From: Hydractinia symbiolongicarpus
Taxonomy: Eukaryota; Cnidaria; Hydrozoa; Anthoathecata; Hydractiniidae
DNA: 64,000 nucleotides
Direction: 5' to 3'
Assembly (NCBI RefSeq): GCF_029227915.1
Contig: NC_079879.1
Coordinates: forward strand, 20,662,501 to 20,726,500
Shown here piece after piece: positions 13,690 through 23,629 of this stretch. The number at the start of each line of letters is the position of its first letter. Within the stretch, counting starts at the first letter, position 1. A model generated the notes under the pieces. That model worked only from the letters and a program-made list of their open reading frames with translations. It searched no databases and was not told where the DNA came from. Both the position numbers and the translations under genes were made by a program.

Positions 13690-14525
13690 TCTTATGCCCC
13701 CTTTATCAAGGGAAAAAAGTTGGGGAAAAGTGACAAAATTTTTTGCAAGTGACTTAACAACCTCGTCCCCAGGGCATCTTGTATCTTTTCTGACCCCGGG
13801 ACGGCGATACGAACATGTTCGTATCGCCGTCCCGGGGTCAGAAGAGATACAAGATGCCCTGGGGACGAGGTTGGTAACTTAATATTTCCCCGATCAAAAT
13901 TTACCCCGCTTATCTTTTCCCCGATTAGTACTTTTACCCGATTTTTTATACCCGACTAAGAATTTACCCCAACCTCTTTTTCTAAGCTTTTCCTAAACTT
14001 TTTTAGTGGTTCGCTTAAGTCAAACAAAACGAATGGTCTCTCAGTTCTTTTCAATTCGAGAAGCAAGGAATGGGTTGTCAATATGATAAACTTTGTTAGC
14101 TTCGACAGGAACTTTGTCATCATGGTTTCGTTTACAGCAACTGTGGCTCTAGAACTTTCAAGGGACTACCACGTATTCAAAAATACGTCCTGGACAAATG
14201 CAAGAGTTTGAAAAAAAGTTAAAGTGGAGATGGAAACCAATAGTTGAAAAAAAATCAGGAGGAGGATGACAGTAACACAGACGCTGACTTTACAATTAGT
14301 GCAAAAAACGTCATAATTGTTTGGACTAGATTATTGTACCTGTTCTCGTAGTTGTTTTTGTATGATAAACATGCATAGATAAATAAAAGAAAAAATTAAT
14401 TTAAAAAATCCAAAATTAGTCGCGAAAAAGTGACTTATTCTTCAAAAGTGACTTAACTTTCCCGACTAAATTTTAACCCGAAGAAAAATCTTCCCTCGAT
14501 TTTCTTTTCCCGATAAGGTACCTGG
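13690..14525. repeat. Repeat block rich in CCCCGAT-type motifs
   Basis: Degenerate repeats of ttttccccgatt and taaattttaccccg at about 13880-13990 and 14455-14520 bracket a non-repetitive core. The word agtgacttaac recurs at 13749-13759 and 14443-14455. This looks like a decayed dispersed element interrupted by the fold-back at 13758-13873. No intact reading frame. Confidence 0.45.
13758..13873. mobile_element. 116-bp fold-back element
   Basis: Two 58-nt arms, centre at 13815/13816 (gaacatgttc), are complementary at all but one position (t/c in gtatcttttc against gtatctcttc, a wobble if transcribed). The outer ends read caacctcgtccccagggc and its complement. ACTTAA-like words flank it on both sides and may be a target duplication. 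The termini match the CTCGTCCCCAG family seen at 33206, 35711 and 51670. Confidence 0.85.
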
Positions 14526-15962
14526 CAATATTTGTGCTTATGTTATCATTATGGCATCTGGAAAGTGGGACTATTAAAAACTTCTATTTGAGCTGCTGAG
14601 CTCGTAGGTAAAATGAACGGTAACCGGCGTCATTGTAGGCTAAGCAATTAACACTTTAGTCTTTGCCAAGATTAGACCTGTGATTTTACGCACTGAAAGC
14701 AAACGATCTACCACAAGGCTGCCAGTTAGTCACAAAAATACAATGACACATATAAATTTGAGGCGACAAAAGATTTCTCTTAGTCGGTTTAGGGTACTTT
14801 AAGACTATTGTAAAGGAATTTACCATAAAAATAATTTCGTAATAACTATACTTCAGAGTCTCGAGATATGGGCATTATAGGGCAGGGTGATAAGACTTTT
14901 TGAAGAGAGTAATAGATTTTGACTGAATATCAAAGAAATAGGTACAATTTTTGTACCCTGAGCATATGGTAAATAATTCAAACCAAATGAACTGGTCCTT
15001 ATCTTTTTAGGCCAAACTTTGATTAAGCTCGACCTGGCAATTTTTAAGAAAAGGGTCTATGTATTGTAGACTACCACTAAAATTATTGCGACTTTTCGAA
15101 GAATGTCTGTCCAACACAAACATGTGACCCATGCAAGAATCCGTTAAAATGCTTTGGCAACAATAATTTAAACAGGTACTCAAAATTTGCTATTTGACAA
15201 AATAAAGTAACCAAAAACTGTTTTCGGCTTAGCTTGGAATAAAAACACAGGCTATTGTGCCAAACATAATTGGCACAATGTGCTGTCGTTTTTCAAAACT
15301 GTTCACCCACACTACCTGTAAACTGCTAGCTAGTTATGTTAAGCTAGTCATATTTGTTATAGAGCATTAAAAGCACACGTTGCCAGGCTTTTCGTTTACC
15401 GGTAATGATACTATAAATTTATGGTGTGGAAAGGGCGCGTGTTGGCACAGAACGTAACCTGTTGCAACTTGTGGGTAGGCTCGCACACACTCTGAATGGA
15501 TTATAATATAAATTAGCCAGCCTGTAAACATATCCACAGGTTTGACCATCGTACATATTCAGGTCGATAGATTTTCGCACGTCGTACATATCTCCAACAT
15601 TTATTCGTTCATCATTGTTCGCCTTTATAAAGTAATGAAATTACTCTGCGCGGGGTGCAAGATAAGACGACTTACAGAAAACGTGTCTATTTATAAATTC
15701 AAATGTATGTAGTCATTAATAATAAGTTCTTAAATGGTATAAATACGCGTGAAAAAGAATACGAGAAGGGAAACTCCTAAGTTTTCTTAGTCAACTCCAA
15801 CATATACAACCAACCAATGTAGATTTTCACGAAGTGGTAAAAAGTACACTAATAGATATAGATTAATTCTGTAAAAAAATGGTTGAGAAAATCGACGAGA
15901 AAGAAATTACAAAGAAATAATGCATATTGCAACAAATTGTAAAAAAATAAGCATGTAAAAGT
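14526..15962. other. Intergenic and 3' flank of the SDR gene
   Basis: No coding signal convinced me. A small inverted repeat (attgtgccaa, 6-nt loop) lies at 15255-15280. The 15790-15960 stretch is probably SDR 3' UTR, with AT-rich polyadenylation-like words. Confidence 0.4.
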
Positions 15963-17892
15963 TTACTCTTCGCCACCTTCAGATAACCCAACAGTCTTCA
16001 TGCTTAGGTTCCATAGTCTCAACGCGTGGTCTTTATTTTCGCATTTAGCTGGCACGCTGCTCAACTTGCTGTCAGCAAAATACTTCCCACTTAGTTTTTC
16101 GATTCCTTCTTCTAAAACGCAATACAGTGTGGTTTCCGCACCTTGTTCCGGTGTCTTCATAAAAAGTTTTTTAATTGGCCACATCACTACCTTTGAGATG
16201 CTCCATTGGTTACGATAAAGAGGTGTATCAACCACTCCTGGGTGGACGGCATAGGCTGTCACATTGGTTTCGGCTAATCTTCGGGCAAGCTCAACAGTGA
16301 ATAACATGTTGGCCAACTTACTTTGTGCATACGCAGAGTAAGACCAATATGATCCCTTTGAAAAATGAATATCGTCAAATCTCAACTTGCCAGCCTTACC
16401 AGCCATAGAGCTTACATTAACTATACGGGCACAATCTGCTTTCTTCACTAAATCCAGCAGCCGAAGGGTTAACAGGAAGTGACCAAAATGATTGATTCCT
16501 ATGTGACTTTCGAACCCGTCGACTGTCAGCGTAAAAGGCAAGGACATTACACCTGCATTGTTGATAAGGTAGTCTATTTTCTCTACACTGCTGACAATTT
16601 CGTCGGCAAATTCGTTGACCGATGCCAGTGAGCCCAAATCCAACCTTTTCACCTCAACATTTTCATTACAACTTTCTTTTATAATAGACTCTTGCGCTGT
16701 TTTAGCTGTTTCCAAATTTCGACAAGCCATGATAATTCGCATGCCTTTCTTAGCCAATTCTAAAGCAGTAACCTTTCCAATGCCAGCATTGGCTCCTAAA
16801 ATCACATAATATACACATTATATCTTATCTGGAAAGAAAGAAAAAAAATTTAAAAACACCTCCTTGATTTAACGTTTATTTCCTCACAAAATCTGAACTA
16901 AAACAATTATTCGTTTTTGCAACGTCATCCTCGAATTTTTTGTTCAATAATGAAATGTATGAACAGGTCGATGGTGTTGCCATGGGCTCGCCGCTGGCAC
17001 CTATTTTAGCGAATCTTTTCATGGGCGTTAATCAAATGATTATTGTGAGCAAAACTTTTCACTGACGTCAGCATTTTTTAAAATATGCATAATCCTTTCC
17101 ACCAATTGGTGTTAAACAGGGTTTGAATTAGCACTTTGCAAATCGAAATGCCTTCTTTGCAAATCATTTTATGAAAAAAGTGCAAAAATTGCAAATTCAA
17201 TTTTTGTCATTAATCATTTGTATCACCTATATTTATGATAATTGCTAAAACAAAATAGCTATTAACAAGAGAACAAAGGATAAGTCAGATACAGTGCTCT
17301 TTTATTATCATTATTATTATTATCAGTCGTCATTACACAGGTTGACTACTTCAGAAAATTTACAATTTATAATTTACAATTATCAATATAGGACCTGTTA
17401 GAACACAGCTGCAAAGAGGTTTTTTTTCTCTACAGTCAGCATATTTCTATGTACAAACTAACCTTACATTTCCCTGACAAAATCACAAAAACTTCAAAAA
17501 CTCGTGGGATCTAATTGAAAGCAATTTCAGGAAAATCTCAAAGTCCTGGTGCGTAAATAGCTAGGTGGTGGCAGCAAAAAGTATTAACCATTTGAACTAT
17601 ATAATAACATTAAATCCAGTAGAGAATTTTAAATAAAAGCACTTGTATTTATAAAAGATTCTAATGTTTACAAAATTATGCTAAACATGTTATTTTGGAC
17701 TTCTCTGTCCAAATTTTCAACTTGTCTTGCTTCTTTGACACTTCTTTTAAATAAAATGTAAACGTGTGATCAAATTTACTATGGATTTTTTCTGATCCGT
17801 TGTTACTTTTTTAATCAAAACTCTTAACAATGAAGCTGAAAAAAAGTTATCTTACCAGTTATAAGAGCAACCTTTCCATTGTATGTTGCCAT
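15963..17892 (-). CDS. Retinol dehydrogenase-like short-chain dehydrogenase
   Basis: Classical SDR of the RDH11/12/13/14 type: NAD(P)-dependent oxidoreductase acting on retinoids, aldehydes or related lipids; the substrate cannot be read from sequence. Two exons: 17892-17856 (MATYNGKVALIT) and 16795-15963; phases match and give 289 residues. The cofactor motif ITGANAGIGK (residues 11-20) spans the intron. Other motifs: INNAGVM (about 90-96), NVSS (140-143, catalytic Ser), YAQSK (Y168, K172), VHPGVVDT. It is shorter than human RDH11 and lacks an N-terminal membrane helix, so it may be soluble or locate differently. A splice acceptor (ctacag) lies 23 nt before the ATG. The 1.06-kb intron contains a Penelope-like RT fragment. 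Neighbours are unrelated. Confidence 0.9.
16925..17035 (+). mobile_element. Penelope-like reverse-transcriptase fragment
   Basis: The plus frame reads FNNEMYEQVDGVAMGSPLAP then ILANLFMG, the hallmark RT block preceding the catalytic YxDD region of Penelope-like elements. Only about 35 codons remain, inside the SDR intron and antisense to that gene. No endonuclease part is visible nearby. Confidence 0.75.
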
Positions 17893-17980
17893 TCTATTTT
17901 TTTGTATTTGTGGACCTGTAGATAGAAAGCCATGACAAAATAAAAATACAACTATAAATTGACTTTCGGGGTGTCACACA

Positions 17981-18412
17981 TACCGTAATGATCCGAACAA
18001 GCGCCCTGAGCACTTATTAAATTTTTGGATTTTTTGCATGGGTGCTTAATCGAGGGGGGGGGGGTGCTTAAAAAAAGCAGGGCGCTTATAAATTTTTCCT
18101 AATTTTGTACAAACTAAAGACAACAGTAATTTTCAATTTTTTTTTTTTGAAAACTAAAAGTAAACAAAAGATGTAACAAAATGAAGTTTAGTCTTTTTAG
18201 GTTTGTCAATATAAGAAAGTAAAATTTCAAATAAGCGTCCAGTTTGTCAAGGTAGTTTTCCATTCAGCGATCCCTTTTATCAGGTGAGTGCTTTTTCGAG
18301 GGGGCACCTAATAAGTGCTGGGCCTTATTGAACTTTGAGGAAATGACCTGGGCACTTATTCGAGGGGGGGGGGCTTAAAAAATGCTGGGCACTTAATCGG
18401 ATCATTACGGTA
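17981..18412. mobile_element. 432-bp MITE with 16-bp TIRs
   Basis: Starts taccgtaatgatccga and ends with its exact reverse complement tcggatcattacggta. The interior repeats 'gcgcttattcgagggg'-like words in both orientations and has G-runs of ten and nine. No coding capacity. The TA at each end could be the target duplication. A diverged relative of its end lies near 11898. Confidence 0.85.
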
Positions 18413-18795
18413 GTCTTTTCTCTGACATTAACATTAATATTAAGCTAATTCTTTGACCAGCTTCCTCTCTTTAGTGCCACTACCAAATTTACGACTAAAT
18501 AAAATTTCCATTTTGCCCCTGAAATGAGACTTCATGTAAAGGCATCCTCAGACTTATAGTTTCCATTAGATGATTTACTATCGCAGCATTTTGTTCCATT
18601 TAAAATGTGTTGTTTCAGCATAAGGCTATCAGATAGCTATCACTGCATGTTGAGTAAAGTTGATTTGAGTAAACAAATTGTTACACTTCAAAATGCTTGG
18701 ATTTCAACTAATATGTTCAACTCATTTCCACTCATGTTCAACTGATTTCATTTTTAACTGAAAGACACAAACCCTAAAGTGAAATTATTTTGCAG

Positions 18796-19083
18796 GATGT
18801 TGGTTTCTGATTCAAGAGAAAAACTTCCAAGATACTGGGTAAAGACCTGGTAGAAGTAATATATGGTGGGCCAACATATTAACCAATAGAGCTTTTACGA
18901 GTAAAGCCTCTTTTTTCATCCTATGTGAAGAAATATAAGACCATATTTAGCAAAGCAGACTACCAGACTCAAGTTGCTGTTTCCCTGTCATATTTAGCTG
19001 ATGAGGGTAGAATAAGAAAGGTATCAAAATCAGTTAAAAGTTCATACTTCGCCCGTTTTGATTCCCAGTTTACTCCTTCATAA
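18796..19083 (+). pseudogene. Unidentified coding-like patch
   Basis: The plus strand reads protein-like from an ATG at 18797 (MLVSDSREKLPRYW) after an acceptor-like ttgcag. After a one-base shift and stops around 18850-18885 it continues as ELLRVKPLFSSYVKKYKTI, SKADYQTQVAVSLSYLADEG, RIRKV to a TAA at 19081-19083. The second part looks like a helical domain, but I cannot name it. A donor-like gtaaag at 18839 does not restore a joined frame. Best guess is a decayed gene or retro-copy. Confidence 0.35.
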
Positions 19084-19159
19084 TCACTTTAATTTTATCA
19101 TTTGTCCAATTAAATTCACATGCTTTCCTGCTTTTCTTTTTACCTTCTTGACTTGCCAT
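19070..19159 (-). pseudogene. MADF/Myb-like N-terminal fragment
   Basis: Short minus-strand frame of 29 codons, starting MASQEGKKKSRKACEFNWTN and ending IMKE. The Lys-rich start followed by FNWTNDKIKVI resembles the beginning of MADF/Myb-SANT DNA-binding proteins often carried by Harbinger-type transposons. It overlaps the plus-strand patch, so at least one of the two is probably chance. Confidence 0.25.
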
Positions 19160-21044
19160 TTTATTACTTTATATGCTTTGCAAAAAGAAATCAAACATAA
19201 AAATCTTTAAATCATCGAGATTTATTTTTCATTTGGTACTCAAACATGCGTTTTTGACGACAGTATCCATGGTTGGTAACATTACCGATACTCATCATCA
19301 TAGTGCACATACTAATAGAAGACATCTAAAGGAAACAGCACTTACCGTATTAAAACAAATTAATAGAAACTATTTCTATTAAACTTAAATATTGTATTGA
19401 TTTTTAAGATTTGCTTGGCTTTTTTGATAAAAATGCCAAGAACGTCCCAGTTACCCCTGAGTTATTTCTTTTTTCCTGATCTTTCATAGATAAGCCCAAC
19501 TTAAAACAAAAAAATGTATATATAGGATCAGGTGCTTTTGAAGAATGGTTACAGAGTTATTGAGGTTCAAATTCTTTCTTTATGACATTAACCAGTCTAT
19601 TCCAAAATGGATTCGAAGACCCAGGTTTGGGAAACTTACCCAATTTTGTCCCAGGTTGTCCCTAGTTACCCACTTGGTAAAGAATGACTGACATCACCAC
19701 CCTGTTTTCAGGTTATTAGGGCTCGTGTATTGCAATGGCTTCCTTAATTTAAATTTAAACTGTTGACGTGACGTTTAATTTGTCATAACATTTGATACAT
19801 ACTTTTTTCGGTGACATCACAGGAAAATGAGCACATCAACTCTGCCTGTCACAGACGGACGGAGACAGTCTTTGTATTATTATAGAAATTTACAGAAAAA
19901 AAATATACACATCAACAAACATAATATGTAGACATTTTTAAATGTTTACATTACCCCAGTAATCTTTTCAGACTCTAACAACTGCATGGCAGGTGGAAAG
20001 ATGTTGGAGCTTGCTAAAGAAAGGTCTTTCTCAGCCCAACTTTTTCTATGGAAACTTAGACTCTAGACTTTAAACTGCTATTAAGGGGAGATGGATAATT
20101 TTAGATTGGCATATACTCGTATAAAGTCATAACGATACCTGTGTGAAGAAACAGAGCAAAAAGGGACCTCCCTTCACCTAGAGTCCGCATCTTTTTGCCT
20201 GCAATGCAATTGCTAAAAAGCCGGATGATCGCTCCTATGTCTGGCGTGTTCACAATGAACAAATTCTTATGCTGCTTACTGAAATATTTCCTTTTTTTGT
20301 ATTTATGTCTCCCCGTGCAAAAGAGAAAAAATGTGAAAGTTTTCCTTCATAAATGTAATGTGTCACCATAACATTTTAGTACAAAACCAACTAAAAGTAC
20401 TTCAAATTTAAAATAGTACAGACCTTTTTTAGCTAAGAAACATAAAACAAATAAAAAAATAAGCAAAAAACAGCTATAAAAAGTTTTTTCCTCCTACTAC
20501 CTAACCAGAGATCCCATGCTCCAATCAATGGATGATTTCTGTTGCGCCATATTTGTTTACTGTGATGTTCGTGGTATGTGCTTCTTTAAAGGAAAAAATT
20601 ATTGCGCAAGACAATATTGCGGAAGAAAAAATTGCGGAAATTAAAAATTGCGAATTTGGCCAAAATTCGCAATCTTTTTTCCCGCATTTTCTAGCCCAGG
20701 AGTGGCAATTCGCAATCTAATTTTGTCGATTTCTAATAAACAGATTTCTGTCGTTGTTTCGCTAATGAAGGTCCGCAATTTCTTGACAAAATATCACATT
20801 CGCAATGATTTAAAAAAGCCCGGGGGAAGAGTGGACCAGTTATCTTGAACTTGTCATTCGGTCGTCTACCGGTTATTTTATTACACGAACCAGTTAATAA
20901 TGGCGTACCACGCAATCATTTAGTAGCTTGAAACTAACTGCTAGCTACCGAACTATTATCATCACCACTGATACAATGCCTTATTGTGATGGATCTAGCT
21001 ACAACTTGTCTTTTCTTTAGTGTAATACAGTAAAAAACCAAGAG
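19160..21044. other. Intergenic with low-complexity TTGCGAA-type words
   Basis: No gene recognised. Between 20600 and 20810 ttgcg/cgcaa words recur in both orientations (for example gcgaatttggccaaaattcgc), a loose inverted-repeat zone. At 19845-19875 a cagacggacgg word resembles the dispersed repeat at 26878-27050. Confidence 0.4.
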
Positions 21045-21215
21045 GGGCTAGATAGATAGATGTGCATATTGGGTCGAACGAGGGATACCCCCTCTGTCGA
21101 CCCAATTAGGGCCCGCACTCTACTAGACAATTCCCGCCAACATCCAACGGCCCACAACAGTGTGGCATCTCCCCAAATTCCCTCACTTGGCTTGGGTAAC
21201 CATTAACTTTTTCAG
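21045..21215 (-). mobile_element. SINE body, truncated copy
   Basis: Reverse complement closely matches the body of the SINE at 21281-22292 (shared words: gggccgttggatgttg, ttgtctagtagag, gcacatctatct). It lacks the tRNA-like head and ends in an ATCT-repeat tail. It lies head-to-head with the second copy. Confidence 0.75.
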
Positions 21216-21280
21216 AAACTCCAGCTTTACACAATCTACTTTATTGTTGCTATTTTTTAATATTTTATTCTCTTCGTGGT

Positions 21281-22292
21281 GCCGTAGATTAGTGGTTATA
21301 CAGTCAGGGAAATCCTCTTAATTAAGCTGTACAGCTTAATTTGGATGTCAGCTTAATTAGGATGTATCATACAGCTTAATTAGGTGACATACATCTAAAT
21401 TAGGAGGTAGAAAAAGTTTTTCCCCGATTTCTCGAAAAATGTAAATTTTAGCAGAATCACCGCCGCAGCTCTTTCATCATCAGTTTGACCACTACATTAT
21501 AAAAAAAAATGGTATCTCCAGCACCCCGGGTTCAAAAGATATGGATAAAGAATGTTAGAAATCGCGAGCCCGGCGTCAAATAACGCGCCGGTCATGTAGT
21601 TTCATTTTAACTTGTTCGAATTCATAATGGCAGCAACCTGAAAAAAACCGCGTATCGCATCCTAGTTAGGATGCACGTCACGTGATACAGCCTATTTAAG
21701 CGGACATTTTTAAAACTTCAAATTTAGCGGATCTCCGGGGTGTTACGAAAAAACTAATGTATTGGAGATGTTTATATGCACGTAAATATTGGATTTTATT
21801 AAGTTAGATAGATGCTAAAATTCAGTTAAATGTGTGTTTTCGACGATCAAAGTTTTGTACATCTTAATTAAGCTGTAGAACGCCTAATTAGACTGTATGA
21901 TACATCCTAATTAAGCTGACATCCAAATTAAGCTGTACAGCTTAATTAAGAGGATTTCCCTGACTGTTATAGCTCTCGTACTATGTGCGGGAGACTGGGG
22001 TTCGATTCCTCTTGACGGCGATTCAACATGGGCGAATGTGAATGTTACCATAGCCCCGGGTTAACCCAAGCCATGTGAGGGAAATTGGGAAGATGGCACA
22101 CTGTGTGGGCCGTTGGATGTTGCCAGGAGTTGTCTAGTAGAGCGCGGGCTCTAATTGGGTCTGCGTAGCTCAAAATGAGCATTAAATACTCTAGGACTCT
22201 CCATCTACGCCATGGCCCCTCCTGGAAATAATAGACAGGGTATATCCCTCGATATTTGTGAGGCTAGCCATGTAAAATATGCACATCTATCT
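21281..22292 (+). mobile_element. tRNA-derived SINE split by a MITE
   Basis: The head 21281-21300 plus 21967-22018, joined across the insertion, folds as a tRNA-like 5' part: gccgt pairs with acggc, with an A-box-like tagattagtgg and a perfect B box ggttcgattcc at 21999-22009. The body matches the reverse copy at 21045-21215. The 3' end is gcacatctatct at about 22292. The interruption is the MITE at 21301-21966. Confidence 0.8.
21301..21966. mobile_element. 666-bp MITE with long TIRs
   Basis: Ends are cagtcagggaaatcctctta and its reverse complement; the complementary ends extend about 70 bp and contain repeated cttaattaagctgtacag-type words. It is flanked on both sides by TTATA, a 5-bp target duplication. 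The interior has no open frame. It is inserted inside the tRNA-like head of the SINE, separating A- and B-box regions. Confidence 0.88.
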
Positions 22293-22337
22293 AAAGATTA
22301 CCTTTGATTTTTCTGTAGTGACTTTAAAAAAATCATC

Positions 22338-22454
22338 ATGATTACAGATAACCAGCTTGCTGTTTTTGCGAATTTTCTTGGTGTTACTTTGTTTCTTTTG
22401 GTTGTTGTATATCATTATGTTGCGGTGAATAGTCCAAAAAAGAAGGAAGAATAG
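22338..22454 (+). CDS. OST4: Oligosaccharyltransferase 4-kDa subunit
   Basis: Microprotein of 38 residues. It is a subunit of the ER oligosaccharyltransferase that transfers glycan to nascent Asn residues, where it stabilises the STT3 catalytic subunit. It starts [20 protein letters not shown] and ends VNSPKKKEE; one transmembrane helix spans about residues 7-30 and the basic tail follows. This is the family's normal length (human 37) and nearly every position is conserved or similar. An acceptor (ttctgtag) lies 19 nt before the ATG. Ten bases after the stop a donor (gttg/gtaagt) and an acceptor (attttag, 22893) suggest a 3' UTR intron, with AATAAA at about 22939. Its promoter side abuts the SINE end at 22292. 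Confidence 0.93.
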   Translation: MITDNQLAVFANFLGVTLFLLVVVYHYVAVNSPKKKEE

Positions 22455-22960
22455 GTGGAAGAGTTGGTAAGTTTTGTTTTAAAGTATATAAATAAAAAAG
22501 TATAACAGGAAAGTATAATTTCTTGCGAAACAGGGATTTTTCGCAAATTGGAACAATAAATTGTGAACTTTTCGGAATTTGTCAAAATTTTATTCCATGA
22601 AAATTGTTTTCTTTAAACTTTGACGACGTAAGATGACATAAAGTTTTGAATTATGGCAGGAGGCTACCAGTGTCCTGTGGGCGTCAAAGGGTCATGGTAG
22701 TAAATCGAAATCCATCCAAAAAGTTTCCTAACAATGAATATAAAGGTTTGCATGGATTTTAAATTCCAAGTATTCCCATATATTAATGGTGTCAGTCATT
22801 TGATCGCAGAAAAAATAGATAAAAAATTTGTTCTTTTTATAAGATTAAAACTTTATTAGTTTTATTTTATTTGTATTATTATTTTTATTTTAGATGTGCA
22901 GAGAGAAGAAAAATTCTTTGTAAAACTTTTATGAAATGAAATAAATGTAACTAGTGATCA
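22455..22960 (+). other. OST4 3' UTR with probable intron
   Basis: Inferred 3' UTR: a donor near 22466 (gttg/gtaagttttg), a pyrimidine-rich acceptor ending at 22893, then a short exon with aaatgaaataaatg carrying AATAAA. No coding sequence. Confidence 0.45.
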
Positions 22961-23629
22961 TGTTGTTCATTTTTTAAATAAACTATAACTGTTGTACGGG
23001 TGTGAAAGAATTACAATTTTCAGAAGTATAGCAGAGAGATTGTAGATACCTTAGGTAACAGTAACATTAAAAAATATAATTTAAAAACGATTATATATTG
23101 GCATCATTTTAGATTTAACAGGGGTCAGATTCTCAGAAAAAAATTTATATATACAAACATACAAAATGGAAGCAGTTGTTCACAAAGCTGTGCATTGGTA
23201 TAACATCAATTCTTTTATATAGTTTTATTGTTTTAGACAATGAAAACTTAAAAATCTTATAGGTAGAAGTTTTAACAGCCTACTTTACTCAATACAAAGT
23301 ACTTAATCGACCTTAATAATCGCAATTCTTGCTGTTATTAATTTTGTATTTTATAAATTTTAGCAAAATACTTTGAAAAATCATAGCCCTATACATGTAG
23401 CCAATGGGAATGTGTACTTATTTTTTTATGTTTTAAGAACTTCAGGAATACTTTTTAGGTGTTAAAGCTTACCTTCATAAACAACTTTTCAAACTCTTTC
23501 ATTTGAAATCAACTTGTCTTTTCACAATGGTATATCTGGACCTACTGTTTTGTTGTGTCGAATTGTTAGCAGATTTTCAAACAATAACAATAGTTACAAA
23601 TAAGAATTCTACGTGTTAATATACAGAGG

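Noticed and set aside
21281-22018. Functional tRNA gene
   Set aside because: The tRNA-like head is split by a MITE and followed by a SINE body also found nearby; it is a SINE head, not a tRNA gene.
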